Shown here: piece by piece, positions 1 through 11,537 of the stretch
Numbering within the stretch: the first letter of the stretch is position 1
Layout of the letters: each line of letters starts with the position of its first letter
NCBI GenBank assembly: GCA_031472005.1
Contig: PZJY01000012.1
Coordinates: forward strand, 992,001 to 1,056,000
Direction of reading: 5' to 3'
Length of the DNA: 64,000 bases
Source: Tetracladium setigerum
Taxonomy: Eukaryota > Ascomycota > Leotiomycetes > Helotiales
Position numbers and translations under genes: made by a program
Notes under the pieces: generated by a model
Databases searched by the model: none
Seen by the model: the letters and a program-made list of their open reading frames with translations, nothing else
Told to the model about the DNA's origin: nothing

Positions 1-1
1 T

Positions 2-1573
2 TCAATTCCAAACAACACGGTCCTAGATCTAAATGACATTTCTGATGAAGACCTACCACCAGCCCTACGGCGTAGAAGCTATCTCTCACACAAGCCCAAA
101 CTTAGCCTTTCTTCAATCGGTGGTGTTGTCTTACTGAAGCCCAACGATCTCACGACTGCTCAGAAAGAGGTGTTGCTAGAAACGGAATGGGCACAACGTG
201 CCTTCATGCAGTCATATGCTATCGCTGTCATTGACAACTCTACTGCATTTGCCGGAGTCAAGAGGCTTACTATTGCCCGCCTGCCTGCTCGACATCTCCC
301 AGTGCTCCGCCGCGAGGATTTTTGGGATGCTTTACCAAGCCTTGAGAACTTGTCATTGGCGGTTATTCCCGATTGGCGAGATGTTACAAAGCTTGCAGCT
401 GGCTGGGTTCAAGATACTCGACTTACCCCGTCGCTCGCAGTAGCCAGTGTCTACCAGCTCCTTGTAGAACAAATTGCAGACCGTGAGAACATCATATCTC
501 TCCATTTGGAATGGATCTGTGGTGGTGAATATGCAGCTGGTGCATACGCCAGAAATCTACATGTCTTGCCTGCACCCATTGTCCCGCAGGCTTCTGACAT
601 GGTCGATAGAACCAAGATTTCGTCGGTCTTGCGCCTGCCTCATTTGAAGCATTTTTCCTTGAAGAACTGCTACGTCACTCCACACACCATGAGAAAGTTT
701 GTCAAGGCATTGAAGAGTGATGGCATTGAGAGTATTACTTTCAACTCTGTCTCGCTTACGGCAAACATTCCTCAAGATACGAATCCTCCCCCGCTAACAA
801 ATCCTCTCGGTGTGATGAACGCTGTAGTGCTTCCCCAGCCTCCTCAAGGGGCCCCCCCTAATCTAGCCAATCTAGCTAATAATCATCCCCTACAACACTT
901 ACAGCAATGGTTCGCACTGGCTGGCGGGCCGGGCGGTGCTGGAGGACTTCAACTCCCTCCTCCCGCCCCTCAAATGGTGTTTCCCCACATTGCAGCTCTT
1001 CTTCAACAGGGTGTTGCTGCCGCCCAACTCTTGCAGGCTCCAGTTGTTGCGGCTACTCCTGATCCCAACGTCGAGCCAGACTGGCTTAAGGTGCCTCGTT
1101 ACAACTCTTGGGCTGCAATCATCGATATGCTTACTCCTCGCCAAACTATGGAGCAGCTACGTTTCCAACGCGGCTTTAGTGAAGCATTTGAAGCTCCAGT
1201 TTCCTTCCCAACCACGATCAAGCTGCTTGATTTCACATCTTGCGGTTATCTTCATCTTCCTCTCGAGTTTGATCAAGGTCTCGTCCTCTCGGACCGTCCA
1301 GCAACTGCAGTAGCAGCATCGATTACCAAGAGGACGGTTGATTATGATGCTCATATGATGAAGTCTGGGGATCATCTTCTCGGCACCATCATCAATCACA
1401 TGAACCAAGTTGAAATTGACACGTTGCAAAACGCCTTCGCACTCACTGTGGATTGGCTCGCTCGTGGTACTGATCGAGAGGAGCTTCGTCTTGATTGCGA
1501 GAATGATGGTGTCCCGGATGCGGGACGTGGTCGCTTTGACGGTGTCATCGAGCCTGATCTTACTACCGACTAA
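2..1573 (+). CDS. 3' part of an unrecognised leucine-rich (F-box/LRR-like) protein
   Basis: The reading frame is open from base 2 to a TAA at 1571-1573 and has no start codon in the window, so this is the C-terminal 523 residues of a gene that begins further left. No intron is needed. The protein is leucine-rich, with repeated short blocks of the kind LPSLENLSL and LPHLKHFSLKNC, which resembles the irregular leucine-rich repeats of fungal F-box proteins. Near the middle (about 780-1000) lies a low-complexity Pro/Leu/Asn/Gly stretch. I do not recognise the family and see no catalytic motif. An F-box could lie in the missing N-terminal part. The coding call is firm because the frame is long and uninterrupted; the function is not. 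Confidence 0.75.
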   Translation, partial: SIPNNTVLDLNDISDEDLPPALRRRSYLSHKPKLSLSSIGGVVLLKPNDLTTAQKEVLLETEWAQRAFMQSYAIAVIDNSTAFAGVKRLTIARLPARHLPVLRREDFWDALPSLENLSLAVIPDWRDVTKLAAGWVQDTRLTPSLAVASVYQLLVEQIADRENIISLHLEWICGGEYAAGAYARNLHVLPAPIVPQASDMVDRTKISSVLRLPHLKHFSLKNCYVTPHTMRKFVKALKSDGIESITFNSVSLTANIPQDTNPPPLTNPLGVMNAVVLPQPPQGAPPNLANLANNHPLQHLQQWFALAGGPGGAGGLQLPPPAPQMVFPHIAALLQQGVAAAQLLQAPVVAATPDPNVEPDWLKVPRYNSWAAIIDMLTPRQTMEQLRFQRGFSEAFEAPVSFPTTIKLLDFTSCGYLHLPLEFDQGLVLSDRPATAVAASITKRTVDYDAHMMKSGDHLLGTIINHMNQVEIDTLQNAFALTVDWLARGTDREELRLDCENDGVPDAGRGRFDGVIEPDLTTD

Positions 1574-3507
1574 CCCCAATCTTTCCTCATCATTTTGTTG
1601 TCTCTGGATTGATTGTTTCCACTTTTGGAGAATCTTTGCTATCACGACAGTACCTGGTCAATCTTTGGGTTGTCCTTCTTCCTCCCTTGGAAAATAATCA
1701 AACTATGAAGCATCAACGACAGCCTTGGCACGAATCATCGTCCAGCACACACATATACACACCCAAATCAGAACCAAAACATGTACCACAACGTGTACCA
1801 AAACCTTGTAGATATGATCCGAATTTCTTTCCTCGTCGAAAAAATTTCTGCCCTGCACCTGACCTTCTTCTTCCTAGTTTGTTACGACACAGATCACACA
1901 CAGCATAGCGAATGGATTTAGCGACGTCCCCTTTTTTTGTCCTTTTCCCCGGAGTTTATACACGGCATGGAGAGAGAGAGGGTCATGGGGAAAGGCTTGG
2001 CGTTCATTTGGTCACCGAAAAAACTTCTACTTCATGAAGAGATAATAAAACGGATGGGATGGATCGATGGACGGATGCATTATGCCAGTTTTGTTTTTCG
2101 CTCGATTCCCCCTCACCACAAATGCATTAGAAACGGATCTCTCTCACACACACTCTCCCTCTTTTTTTATATATATTTGGTGGGAGTTTGTTGGGTCATT
2201 TCAAAAACCGTCAGTACAATATGGGGAAGAGAGAAGAAGAAGAAAAGGCATACATTTTTTCTGGTATGATCTGAAAATCTGAAGTACTAGGATTTTCTTC
2301 TTGTTCTTCTTCTGCTTTTCTTTTTGTTTGTTTGTAAGATACCACCTACTTGGAGTTTAAGGGACGAAAAAACGATCCAGGAAGATACCTTGTAAATTAG
2401 CGCGTTATTATAATAGAAAGAGAAAAAAAATCAACAAAAGCGATGATGGTCGGTGATTGTGATTAAATGATTTGTGGGATGTTTTGGTATTGCTGATTTT
2501 AAGGAAGTAGAGCAGGAGGGGAATGGATTGTGATATGACGTGATGTGAACTGGTGATTTGGATGCAGAGAGATAGATGTTCCTTCCTATGATCCTATCAA
2601 TGTTGAAAAGAAACGGCAAGTGGTATGTAAGGTATGTATATACAATATAACCTTTCTAAATCATGGTTGTATGGGTATTAATATCATACGTAAGCTATAC
2701 ATCGCGAGAAGATATTATCCGAGGATGGGGGAAGGACAGTTTCGTCGATCATCAGGTCTTTCTGTTTTTGTATGAGGAGGTTGACGATTGTGTGGTATTA
2801 TATTATATAGTGCTGTGGCAACTCAGCCAACTTATCTCGCTTCCTTACCCTTTTTGGGGGTGATTGTCTTCATCATCTCTCATTTTCCCTTGTACCAGGG
2901 ATACTACTATAGAGGCTTGTCAATTAGCATCATATGATTTATATAAATACACTGGTTACCTATGAAGAAGTGCTTGCTACTCCGTGGGATCTGATCTGGA
3001 AAAAGGCAAACAACAGGCTCTGTTATTCGTGGATCTGTAATACATGCAACCCAATAGATTGACTGCTAAGTACACATTAAGGAAGGAGCGGAAAGTCCTG
3101 TTTTTCTTCTTCTTCTTTCTTGAATCTGTTGTGTGATATCGTACATGATCATTCAAGTGCTTGGTCAGGAGTTCTCGTTGGTAAGCCGTGATGATTTTCA
3201 GATAAGAAATATACTTATTATTCCTGTTGACCGACGCCTTCTACGCATCTGCAAAGCAGGGAAGATTCATCATCTCACGTACGTTCTAAAATACACAGGG
3301 AAAAAGTACTTGTGCTTTAAATATCGTCATTTTTTCATGCTCGGGTGATCAGCAGAATGCTAGGTGAAGTACAAGCCCAATCCCTCCTTCATCCATCAGA
3401 AGAAAACGGCCTTGGCCCCCAATCACATCTAAACATCTGTCTGCACTCGAGAAAGAACCCCCTCACTCCCATGCAAATCCCAGAGAATAACACCAGATGA
3501 ACGAGAT
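1574..3507. other. Gene-free stretch between the left-edge gene and RPL17
   Basis: About 1.9 kb without a supported gene, lying between two converging 3' ends. It is AT-rich and holds T-runs and short TTC-type tracts, for example near 2290-2330 and 3100-3120. It probably includes the 3' UTRs of both flanking genes. Frames of up to 110 codons occur but show no recognisable protein. Confidence 0.6.
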
Positions 3508-4490
3508 TTATGCGGCGGTGATGGCACGACGTTGACGGATAGCACGTTGTCTTGAGCTCAAGTGTGCTGGACGATCTGCGACGGCCTCGGACTTTTGGAC
3601 AACTTCCTCTCCCTCGGTCAAGATCAATTCGATGTGGCATGGGTTCGACATGTATGGGTTGATCTATAATTCCACGGTTAGTGCTCGCTCGCTAAATCTC
3701 TGGAAAGTGCCCTTTTTGTCAAGTGGCTGGAGGACTACGTACACGACCGTGGGCACGGTAAGTTCGGCGACGTTGCTTTGGTGCTTGGTTGACTTGGATG
3801 TGCTTGACGATGAGGTTTCCGGTATCAAGGCCCTTGGTATCGGCGTTGGCCTCAGCGTTCTTGAGGAGACCGAGAAGGAACTCGGCAGACTTGACTGGCC
3901 ATCTGGCGCGAGAAACACCGAATTGCTTTCCTATATTTCCAAACCAAATCAGTATACCGCTTCCACATCCGATGCATTCCATCCCTGGTAATCTAACCTT
4001 GTGCTGCTCGTCCAGTTCCGCCTGCATAACGTCTCATGGGGACAGCCTCCTTGTGGGTTTGGACATTCTCAAGGAATGCAATTGCCCGCTGGAGCTTCCA
4101 TCCGTTGACGGCTTGTGCGGTCTCTCTGGTGTTCTTGAAGGACACTCTGAGGTAGCTTCCACGAGCCCGGGCTGACTTCGCCGACGAAAGTTCTGTTGCT
4201 GCGTATCGGACCTATAGAAATATATTTGATCAGCCCAAATTCCCACCAACATCTGCCAATATTTCTGCAGTAACGTCGTGCGCCGTGTAGATCGTGATTG
4301 CGATGCGAATCCATATATGCCCTCCATATCTGATCCTTCCCACCCAATGCTGAAGGATTTTTGGTGTGGGCGCGAAAAGGGCGTTGATTGCGTTGCCTCT
4401 CGAGGGCAAAGAGGTCGTTCGCGTCGCAAATTCCGGGGGAAGGTATTGTATACAGTGCAGATAGTCTCACGGGACGAGAGAACTTACCAT
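3508..4490 (-). CDS. rpl17: 60S ribosomal protein L17 (uL22)
   Basis: Core protein of the large ribosomal subunit, lining the peptide exit tunnel. The coding exons on the minus strand are 4490-4488, 4211-3998, 3930-3743 and 3663-3508, giving 186 residues, the normal length. The conserved stretches KQFGVSKARWPVKSAEFLLG-like, HIQVNQAPKQRRRTYRAHG and NPYMSNPCHIE identify the family, and the end ITAA is typical. The first coding exon is only the ATG: it is followed directly by GTAAGT, a 276-base intron, and then GTC CGA TAC, which gives the expected MVRYA start. Upstream lie a CCAAT box (4596-4600) and a TTAGCGCC motif (4617-4624). The motif also occurs before RPS18. Confidence 0.97.
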
Positions 4491-5138
4491 CTTGAGGTTT
4501 GGTGGATGGCGATGTCGTTGTTGTCGTTCGTGCTTCTTCTCAAGAGTCAAAACGAGATTTTGGGAAGTTCGCCCAAATTGTGTGCGACTAGCGGGCCAAT
4601 CAAACGATTGCCACATTTAGCGCCTGAGGCACTAGAAATCCTGGTGCGCCAAGATTTATTCGACCTTCGACTTCCTTGGCGCTCCAATGCAGATCATGTG
4701 AGATTTCTTTCTCCAACACAGATTGTCTACTCGATAAACAGGAATTTCTATTTAATGTATGATTTGCTTGAATAAATATTTGTCCTATTTTAACTTCTCT
4801 CCAAGATCTCCAGAATCCAACAAACAGATTTCACATGGTGGATTTGCACGACATTGTTCTGTTCATATTTCCGAAGTACATTGTTGCCCAAATGCAGTCT
4901 TTGTACTGTACAATCAGATCTTGAAGAGACATATGGCCAGCTAAAAAAATAAAATCGGTTGTACCCTTTCGAATTTACTATAGACTTATGTTTATTATTC
5001 TATTTGTATCTTGATAGGTTTTTTCTACATGGGTAGCTATCTGATAAAAGATGTCAAACACCTTAAATCAATACCCAAAATTCACAACCTGCTCTGCACT
5101 GCCATCACAGATTTACAATCTCTTGCTTTCCCCTTCCC
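4491..5138. other. Promoter region of RPL17 and 3' flank of the first carboxypeptidase
   Basis: A 650-base gap. The part next to RPL17 holds CCAAT at 4596-4600 and TTAGCGCC at 4617-4624, about 110-130 bases before the ATG. The rest is AT-rich and shows no gene. Confidence 0.5.
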
Positions 5139-7509
5139 TCAAGGTCTTGCTTTCCCCTTCCCTCTACCCTTCATACCAACCTTCATCCCCCTCCTTCTCA
5201 AAACGCTCTGTCCAACACTCTTCCTTTCCCCACCCAGCGCACCCACCACCTCCCCATCGCCTTCACCATCCCCAACATCAACTGGCGCATTCCTCCCAAA
5301 ATCAAACGTAGCATTACTCGGGAAAGTTTTCCACTGCATCGTCCCATTACCCTCTCTATACTCACTCTTCACCGTCCCCTTCGTTCTATACCCCTCATGG
5401 TCATGCACCTTCACCTGTCCCGTGGCGATATCTAGACCGTTGATGGCTCGTGTGAAGATTTCGAGGGAGAGGAGAGGTTGGTAGAATGGTACCATGTGGC
5501 CTGCTTCGTATATTCTATTTTTGTATAATGTCAGCTTCTCATTCCTCTTCTTGGGGTGTGCTTCGAGGGATTTGGGAATGGGAACTGGAAAGAGAGATTA
5601 CATACCTAGCGAATGAGAAGTTTCCGGCTTGCTTGACTTGACCGTGAACTATACCGTCGCTTGTGATGATATCGGTATATCCAGCCTTGTTGAATCCCGC
5701 TCCGTTGACTTCGTTAGCTACGACCTCTCCTCCAAGCCAATTGCAACTACACAAGAGTATGTCATTAGCAATTCATCTTCTTTTGTGGTCTTCCCATTTT
5801 TCCAACCCTTTTTTGATCCTTTCCTGGAATTTGTAGTTAAAGTAAGAAATCAAAACATACTTATAATCTGCATCGCCTGCATACAGCATAACCGTAACAC
5901 CCTGCTCCAAAAGCTCACCGATGGCCTCAATCGTCCCCGCCTCACGATCATCATCCCCCGTGCCCGAAAAAGCAGTCCAAACGGCCTCCGAGCCCAACGA
6001 GTAATTCTGATATGCACCTAAAGCCTCCAGTACTTCCGGCTTGTTGAGGTATTCCTCGAAGTGCATGTAGGGAAAGGGATCTGGTGTTAATTCTCTGATG
6101 TCGTATTCATCTCGGCCGAGGTAGATGTCATAGATGGATTCGACCTGGTCAGCACAGAAAGCGTCCTGTGTGTTTGTTAATAGTCTTGACACAGATGATG
6201 AACTTTTGAAAGACGAGTGAAGCGAGAAAGAATTGTATACTGACGGCAGCTGCGCAAATATCATTCAGGCCCCGAGTGTAGCAGTCTTTGACCTGATCAA
6301 CACAATTTCCTTTACCATAGAGATTGTTGTAGAGTAGCGCCTTCATGATGGGATCGAAGGGGTCGTAATCATACGTATTTCCCGGATCGACAGTGAAGTT
6401 GTAGAAAGCCTGATAATGAATGAGAGGATCATACCATCCATTTCTGGCATCCTCGTGTCAGTTAAAAATCTCACAAAATATTTCACCGAAAGGCAAGATC
6501 GGAACAAAAATAAAGAAGAAAATACATACCCGATCAACACACTCTCCAACTTAATTTTCTTAGCACCAGGAATATTCTTCTCATTCTGTTTCTCAATATA
6601 CTCATTGAAAATCGGTCCGTAATGGCCACCATAAGACTCGGTCGCGAAATGGAATCCATTCCGAGAGTATTCCGGGAAGACCCCATGAAACCTTGCAGTG
6701 TCTTCCAGAAACCCGGAGCCGCAGCGGCAGTTGAATTGGCAGTCAGAGAGATATTGGGGTAACTGTACGTCCCGCATGTTCCGAACGATTGGGCGTAGTC
6801 GGGACATGAATCTCCTGGTAGAGTGATGATCTTTCCACTAACATCCAGTGATTAGACCTGTCTCCCGCTTACTTGCTACATCAATTGATGTGTGATGAGG
6901 CTTGGAAAAGAACTTACGTGTCGGGATTGATATATCCATTTACTGGGATACTGTAGGAGAATCCAACCTGTGTTTCAAATCAGTTAATTAGTCACTCCTG
7001 TAGTCTTGACCTCCCCTCTCAGGCTCTCACATCTTCCTATCCTGAATAGCGTGCAAGACATACCTGAGCCGGCTGATCAACAACCAAAAGATTACTCCTC
7101 CTCGACCAACTAAACTCATTATCCACAACCCTCAACTCCTCACCCCTCCCCTCACCATCCCCCTTCAAAATCCTACATGGTCCCAACTCCCCCAACCCCC
7201 CAATCATACTACTACTCCAGGACCCCCATTAATCCACACCGTCAACGGAGCCTCAGACGGATCAACTTCTCTGGATTCAAAGAACCAAAAGAAGATATGT
7301 TGATCTTCGGCGATGTCTGCGTAGCCACTGTAGCTTTTAACGGTGGTGGAGAGTTCACAGATACCTGGAGGCACGGATTTGTAGCGGATGGTAGTGTTGG
7401 CGTGGCCAATCTTTTGAGTAAATGTTAAGGGAGGAGGTGGTGGGATGAACTGAGCTGTTGTTAGGAGGGGGAGAAGGGTTGAGAGGAGTAGGAGGGTGGT
7501 GGGATACAT
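5139..7509 (-). CDS. Secreted serine carboxypeptidase, S10 family (carboxypeptidase S1 type), with two frameshifts
   Basis: Removes C-terminal residues from peptides outside the cell or in the vacuole. The exons on the minus strand are 7509-7064, 6967-6918, 6837-6530, 6443-6245, 6165-5861, 5746-5606 and 5514-5139. The protein starts with a clear signal peptide (MYPTTLLLLSTLLPLLTTA). Catalytic Ser is in TESYGGHYG (about residue 234), Asp in the YAGDADY segment, and His in EAGHMVPFYQP. Two single bases are missing relative to the family: one at 7217-7218, where the frame should read GGPGSSSMIG, and one in the C run 6681-6684, between LQGFMG and FPEYSRNG. With both restored, every exon phase fits and the product is about 608 residues. 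Without them the gene is a pseudogene. It lies head to tail with carboxypeptidase Y. Confidence 0.9.
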
Positions 7510-8097
7510 GGCGCGTGAGTGAGTAGTGGGTGTGGGATCACGGATTTCGTGATGTGGGCGATTTGAAGGCGATGGTTTGTGGTCTGTGATTGAGTCAAGT
7601 GAATCAATCACGAGCCCCGGGGTTGGTTTAAGATTGCACTTCAATAAACCAGCTGAATTGCACAAGGTCAATTGACTTTTGAGGTGTTGTTGACCCCGTT
7701 TTCCACCCATCAAACAGAGCCTCAACCGCCAAGCTTCACCTCGGCGTTAAGCCAGCCATCTATCTGCCTTCTCTTGCCAAACAATTCATTCCTGGTCATT
7801 TTAAGGTTTACATTATTTCATGTGAAGAGAAAAGCTATTAGACTCAATTCATAGAACACAAAATGGGACATAAGGAGGGGACGTAGACTTTACTTGTACA
7901 TTCTCGAAAATTTCACTTGGTTACACAGCTAAAATATCACATGTGGAGAATCACCAAAACTTGTTTGAAATCATGTTATTTGACTGTCAATCTAATGAAG
8001 AGCAATTAAAATCCACGCGCCATTTGCATCACACCATATCCTTAGCAATCATATACAAAGTCATGGTAGCCCTATCATCTAAATCCCTACTAGATAC
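7510..8097. other. Spacer between the two S10 carboxypeptidase genes
   Basis: About 590 bases carrying the promoter of the upstream-lying (5.1-7.5 kb) gene and the 3' flank of carboxypeptidase Y. No further gene or clear motif is seen. Confidence 0.5.
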
Positions 8098-9965
8098 CTA
8101 GAACCACTCTCCACCGAGCCATCTGTTGTAGAAGTCCAGAGATGCCTCTGGCTGATCCATAGGAACCATGTGACCAGCACCGAAGATCTGCATGAAGGTG
8201 AGGTTACCACCTCCATTTCTGATCTTACCGTACTTGTCGCCGTTATCGAGCTTCAAGTCCTTGACGGTGGCGGCTTGGAAAGCCTTTTGTCCTGGCCACT
8301 CAAGAGCCAAGGACCAAGCTTGGTTACCAAGCCAGTTGCAGATGAAGTCAGCATCACCAGCATAGATAAGAACTGGGATTTGCTCGAGAATGCCTGGAAC
8401 AAGACGGTGGAATGGTTGCATCCACTTTATGCGTGTCAGCAGAGGTTCAAAAGTAAGAAAAGAAATCAGAGGGAAGGGTTTTCACTTACATCTCCTTGGA
8501 ACAAGAAATTTCGGTTGATGTCGCTAGGATATATAGTTAGCTTAAGTTTGTACAAGATGCCTGTCAAACTTACAAGTTGCAAGAGTCGTATTTGGAAACC
8601 TCAACACCAAGTTCAGCTTGGACATCAGCTCGGTTCAAGTATTCAGAGATCCATCCCAATGCAGAGTAGCACTATTTCCTCATTAGCAAGTGATATTTAT
8701 CGCGATAGGATATAAATTTACCAAGTTGCTGGAATCCTCGCACTTGCTTCGGATGTCGTAAACGTTTTGGCCAGTCTTCTGGTATGGACCAATCATAGCA
8801 TTGTTGCAGTAAATGCTGGCTGGAACACAAGACCAGACGCTCCCGGAGTCGTAGCAGTTCTGGATAAGGTTCTCGCATCGAGGAAGAGCATTGTCCATAG
8901 CCTGGCACTCTCCTTCGTCAAGAACCGACTTGTATCCACCACCTCCACAAGCCATTGGTCTGTAGTATTGGTATTGAGTCAAACCATCAGTGAGACCGTT
9001 TCCGATAAGCACGGACTTCAAGTTAATGTTGCGCTTCTTGTGGGCAAGAATCTCTGAGGTGAAGACTGGGATGTAGTGACCAGCATATGATTCACCAGCA
9101 ATGTGGAAATCTTGGGTGGCGTATTCGGGGAATTGCTTGAAGAAGAGGGTAAGAAGTGCGTAGACATCCTTTCCAGCGGCGATCGTGTTGCTGACTTGTC
9201 CGCCACTGTAGGAGTAACCGACATTGACGGGTTGATCGAGGAAGATGACCGAAGCATTTGCATTCCAAGAGTATGGGTTGTTGTGGAGCTTAAGCTTCCT
9301 GTCGAGGGAAGCTGGGCCGAGCTCGAGGAAGAGACCGGTCAGGGAGGAGCAACCTGGGCCGCCGTTGAGCCAAAGGACTACGGGGTCGGTCTTTGGGTTG
9401 TTTCTCGATTCAAAGAACCCTGGGTTTTATTAGCGTTAGGAAGTGAAGTGGGGAGCGGGGAGCTAGACTTACAGTAGAAGAGATGCTTGTCATTCTCCTC
9501 GTCATCGAGGTAACCACTGTATTGCTTGACCTTATCAACACCGAGCTTTGCAGGGTCAACCTTCTTTGCTCGCAAGTTGTAGTTCTCAAGCTTGCCATCG
9601 ATCTCGCGCTCCTTCTCGCCATTGGCATTCTCAACCCAGACGCTCTGAACATCAGCTCCTTTGACAGTGTAGTCCCAGGTGCTGGCGGGTCTCTTCTTGT
9701 GTGGCTTTGGAGAGGAGAAGAAGGAAGCCTTATCCATAGCTTCTGGGAAGTGCATAGCTACATCCTCCCAGATAGCCTTGACCTCACCAGTCATCTCTCC
9801 CATCGACTTGGTAAGGTGCTCGAGAGACTTTGACCAGGAGCTGGAAGCTGGTTTGACAGCTTCCTTCAACGGATTCTCTGCCGGGTAGGAGTTGGAGAGA
9901 ACCTGCTGGTTTGCGACTGCCGCGGAGGCAGCGCCCAGCAGGAAGGACGAGGCGAGGAGCTTCAT
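8098..9965 (-). CDS. cpyA: Vacuolar carboxypeptidase Y
   Basis: Vacuolar serine carboxypeptidase of family S10. The exons on the minus strand are 9965-9473, 9419-8722, 8671-8574, 8523-8490 and 8424-8098; phases agree and give 549 residues. The signal peptide is MKLLASSFLLGAASAAVA, followed by a propeptide of about 110 residues. The mature enzyme shows WLNGGPGCSSLTG, the nucleophile in AGESYAGHYIP (about Ser275), the Asp segment YAGDADFICNW (about 462) and the His in GAGHMVPMDQP (about 526). The Cys in GGPGCSS, absent from the neighbouring S1-type gene, is typical of carboxypeptidase Y. The ATG at 9965 is preferred over an upstream in-frame one because it starts exactly at the signal peptide. 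The gene is intact. Confidence 0.97.
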
Positions 9966-10619
9966 GTTTGTGCCGTCAAAGAGAGCAGAAGATGTGAGAT
10001 ACCAGATCAACACAGAATAGTCTTATTGGGATGGAGGTGATGAGAGATATATCAGATCACAACAGCCCGATGATACGAGATGATTGTGTTGTTGTTGTTG
10101 TGAAGGAGAAGGAGGAGGAGAAGTGGGAGCGAGCGAGAGCGGTAGCGGTCATGATGAAGCAGCAACGAGCTCTCCCCGGCTGATCGTGCGTACGCAGCGG
10201 AGCGGTTGCCATGACGCTGTTGGCGTGCCTGGATAAAGCCCAAGAACGGCACAGATCCCTGTCGATAAGCATCTGGGCTGAGTCTACCGAGCACCGGATT
10301 GGGAGTCTGACTCGATGCCTACCTGGGATAGTTGGCGATGGGCGAGAACAAGAGAACAAGAGAACAAGACTCATGCTCGCTCATAATGAAGGAGGAGGAT
10401 GAATAGAGTATATCAGACGACTCACAACATTGGTAAGCGATGCTGTTGTGACCTGATGTCAACCAGTGTTATACCATTGCCACGAATGAACTCATAAGCG
10501 AGCACGTCTGCATCTGGATATCAGAAAATCTACTGCTGTGACAAACAAACCCCCACCAAGAGAATATCCCACATTCTCCCAACTCTAAAAAGGAACTCAA
10601 AAATCAAAACAACGCCAAA
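9966..10619. promoter_or_regulatory. Divergent promoter region of cpyA and SDO1
   Basis: A 654-base gap between two divergent start codons. It contains a CAA/GAA-rich patch at about 10080-10130 and no coding frame with support. The SDO1 ATG is preceded by an A-rich leader. Confidence 0.45.
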
Positions 10620-11537
10620 ATGCCTGTCTTTCAGCCCTCCAACCAGATCAAGTTGACCAACGTGTCCTTGGTCCGACTCAAGAAAGCCAAAAAGCGCTTC
10701 GAGATCGCCTGCTACAAGAACAAAGTCCTCGAATGGCGTGCGGGGATCGAGACCGACCTCGACAACGTCCTTCAAATAAACTCCGTCTTCCTCAACGTGT
10801 CCAAAGGCCAAACTGCCCCTTCCGCGGACTTGGAGAAGGCCTTTGGCGCAAAGACATCCGTCAACGACATTATTCTCGAGATTTTGAAGAAGGGAGAATT
10901 GCAGGTGGGGGAGAAGGAGCGTCAAGCGCAAGCAGAGAGGGTGCACAATGAGGTCGTCGGTATCGTGGCCAGCAAGTTGGTGGATCCAAAGACGAAGAGG
11001 GTATACACGACCGGCATGATCGAGAAGGCCTTGGAGATGCTGAGTTCGCAGGGTGCGCAGGCCCAGCAGGAGAAGGAGAAGGGAACCAATACACCTGCTG
11101 CAGATGAAGAGGGCGAGGCGAAACCAAAGGCCAAGGAGTATATCTGGACTGGTGTGGTGGCTACGAAGAGTGCAAAGAGCCAAGCGCTGGAGGCTATGAA
11201 GGCTTTGATTGCACACCAGCCTATTCCTGTGGCGAGAGCGAGAATGCGCTTGAGGATTACTTGCCCAGCGAACATTTTGAAGCAAGGTGCCAAGTCAGCT
11301 GGGCCAAAGGAGGTGGGCACAGAGGATGGGGAGGAAAAGGCAAAGGGAACTGTGAAGGATCGCATTCTGAGCTACATCGAAGTCGTTGAGACTCAGGAAG
11401 TGGTGGGCTCTACTTGGGAAGTTACTGGCTTCGTAGAACCAGGTGCTTTCAAGGGTCTAGGAGACTTCATTGGGTCCGAGACAAAGGGTCAAGGAAGAGT
11501 AGAAGTTTTGGATATGGCTGTCACTCATGAAGACTGA
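10620..11537 (+). CDS. sdo1: Ribosome maturation protein SDO1 (SBDS family)
   Basis: SBDS works with the GTPase EFL1 to release eIF6 from the pre-60S subunit in the cytoplasm. The gene is a single exon of 305 residues. The N-terminal domain shows the family features SNQIKLTNVSLVRLKKAKKRFEIACY (written here in part: KLTNVSLVRLKK, RFEIACYKNKV), ending in FGAKTSVNDIILEILKKGE. The middle domain has NEVVGIVASKLVDPKTKRVY. The C-terminal domain has HQPIPVARARMRLRI and SYIEVVETQEV. The length is above the yeast protein (about 250) because of low-complexity insertions rich in Glu, Lys and Ala around residues 145-170 and 225-240. The ATG follows a normal A-rich leader. The gene converges with RPS18. 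Confidence 0.97.
   Translation: MPVFQPSNQIKLTNVSLVRLKKAKKRFEIACYKNKVLEWRAGIETDLDNVLQINSVFLNVSKGQTAPSADLEKAFGAKTSVNDIILEILKKGELQVGEKERQAQAERVHNEVVGIVASKLVDPKTKRVYTTGMIEKALEMLSSQGAQAQQEKEKGTNTPAADEEGEAKPKAKEYIWTGVVATKSAKSQALEAMKALIAHQPIPVARARMRLRITCPANILKQGAKSAGPKEVGTEDGEEKAKGTVKDRILSYIEVVETQEVVGSTWEVTGFVEPGAFKGLGDFIGSETKGQGRVEVLDMAVTHED

Noticed and set aside
4212..4487. Possible intronic snoRNA in RPL17
   Set aside because: A D-box-like CTGA is present near the 3' end, but no C box (RTGATGA) and no terminal stem.
10530..11285. A 251-codon minus-strand frame opposite SDO1
   Set aside because: Antisense shadow of SDO1; leucine/histidine-rich artefact.
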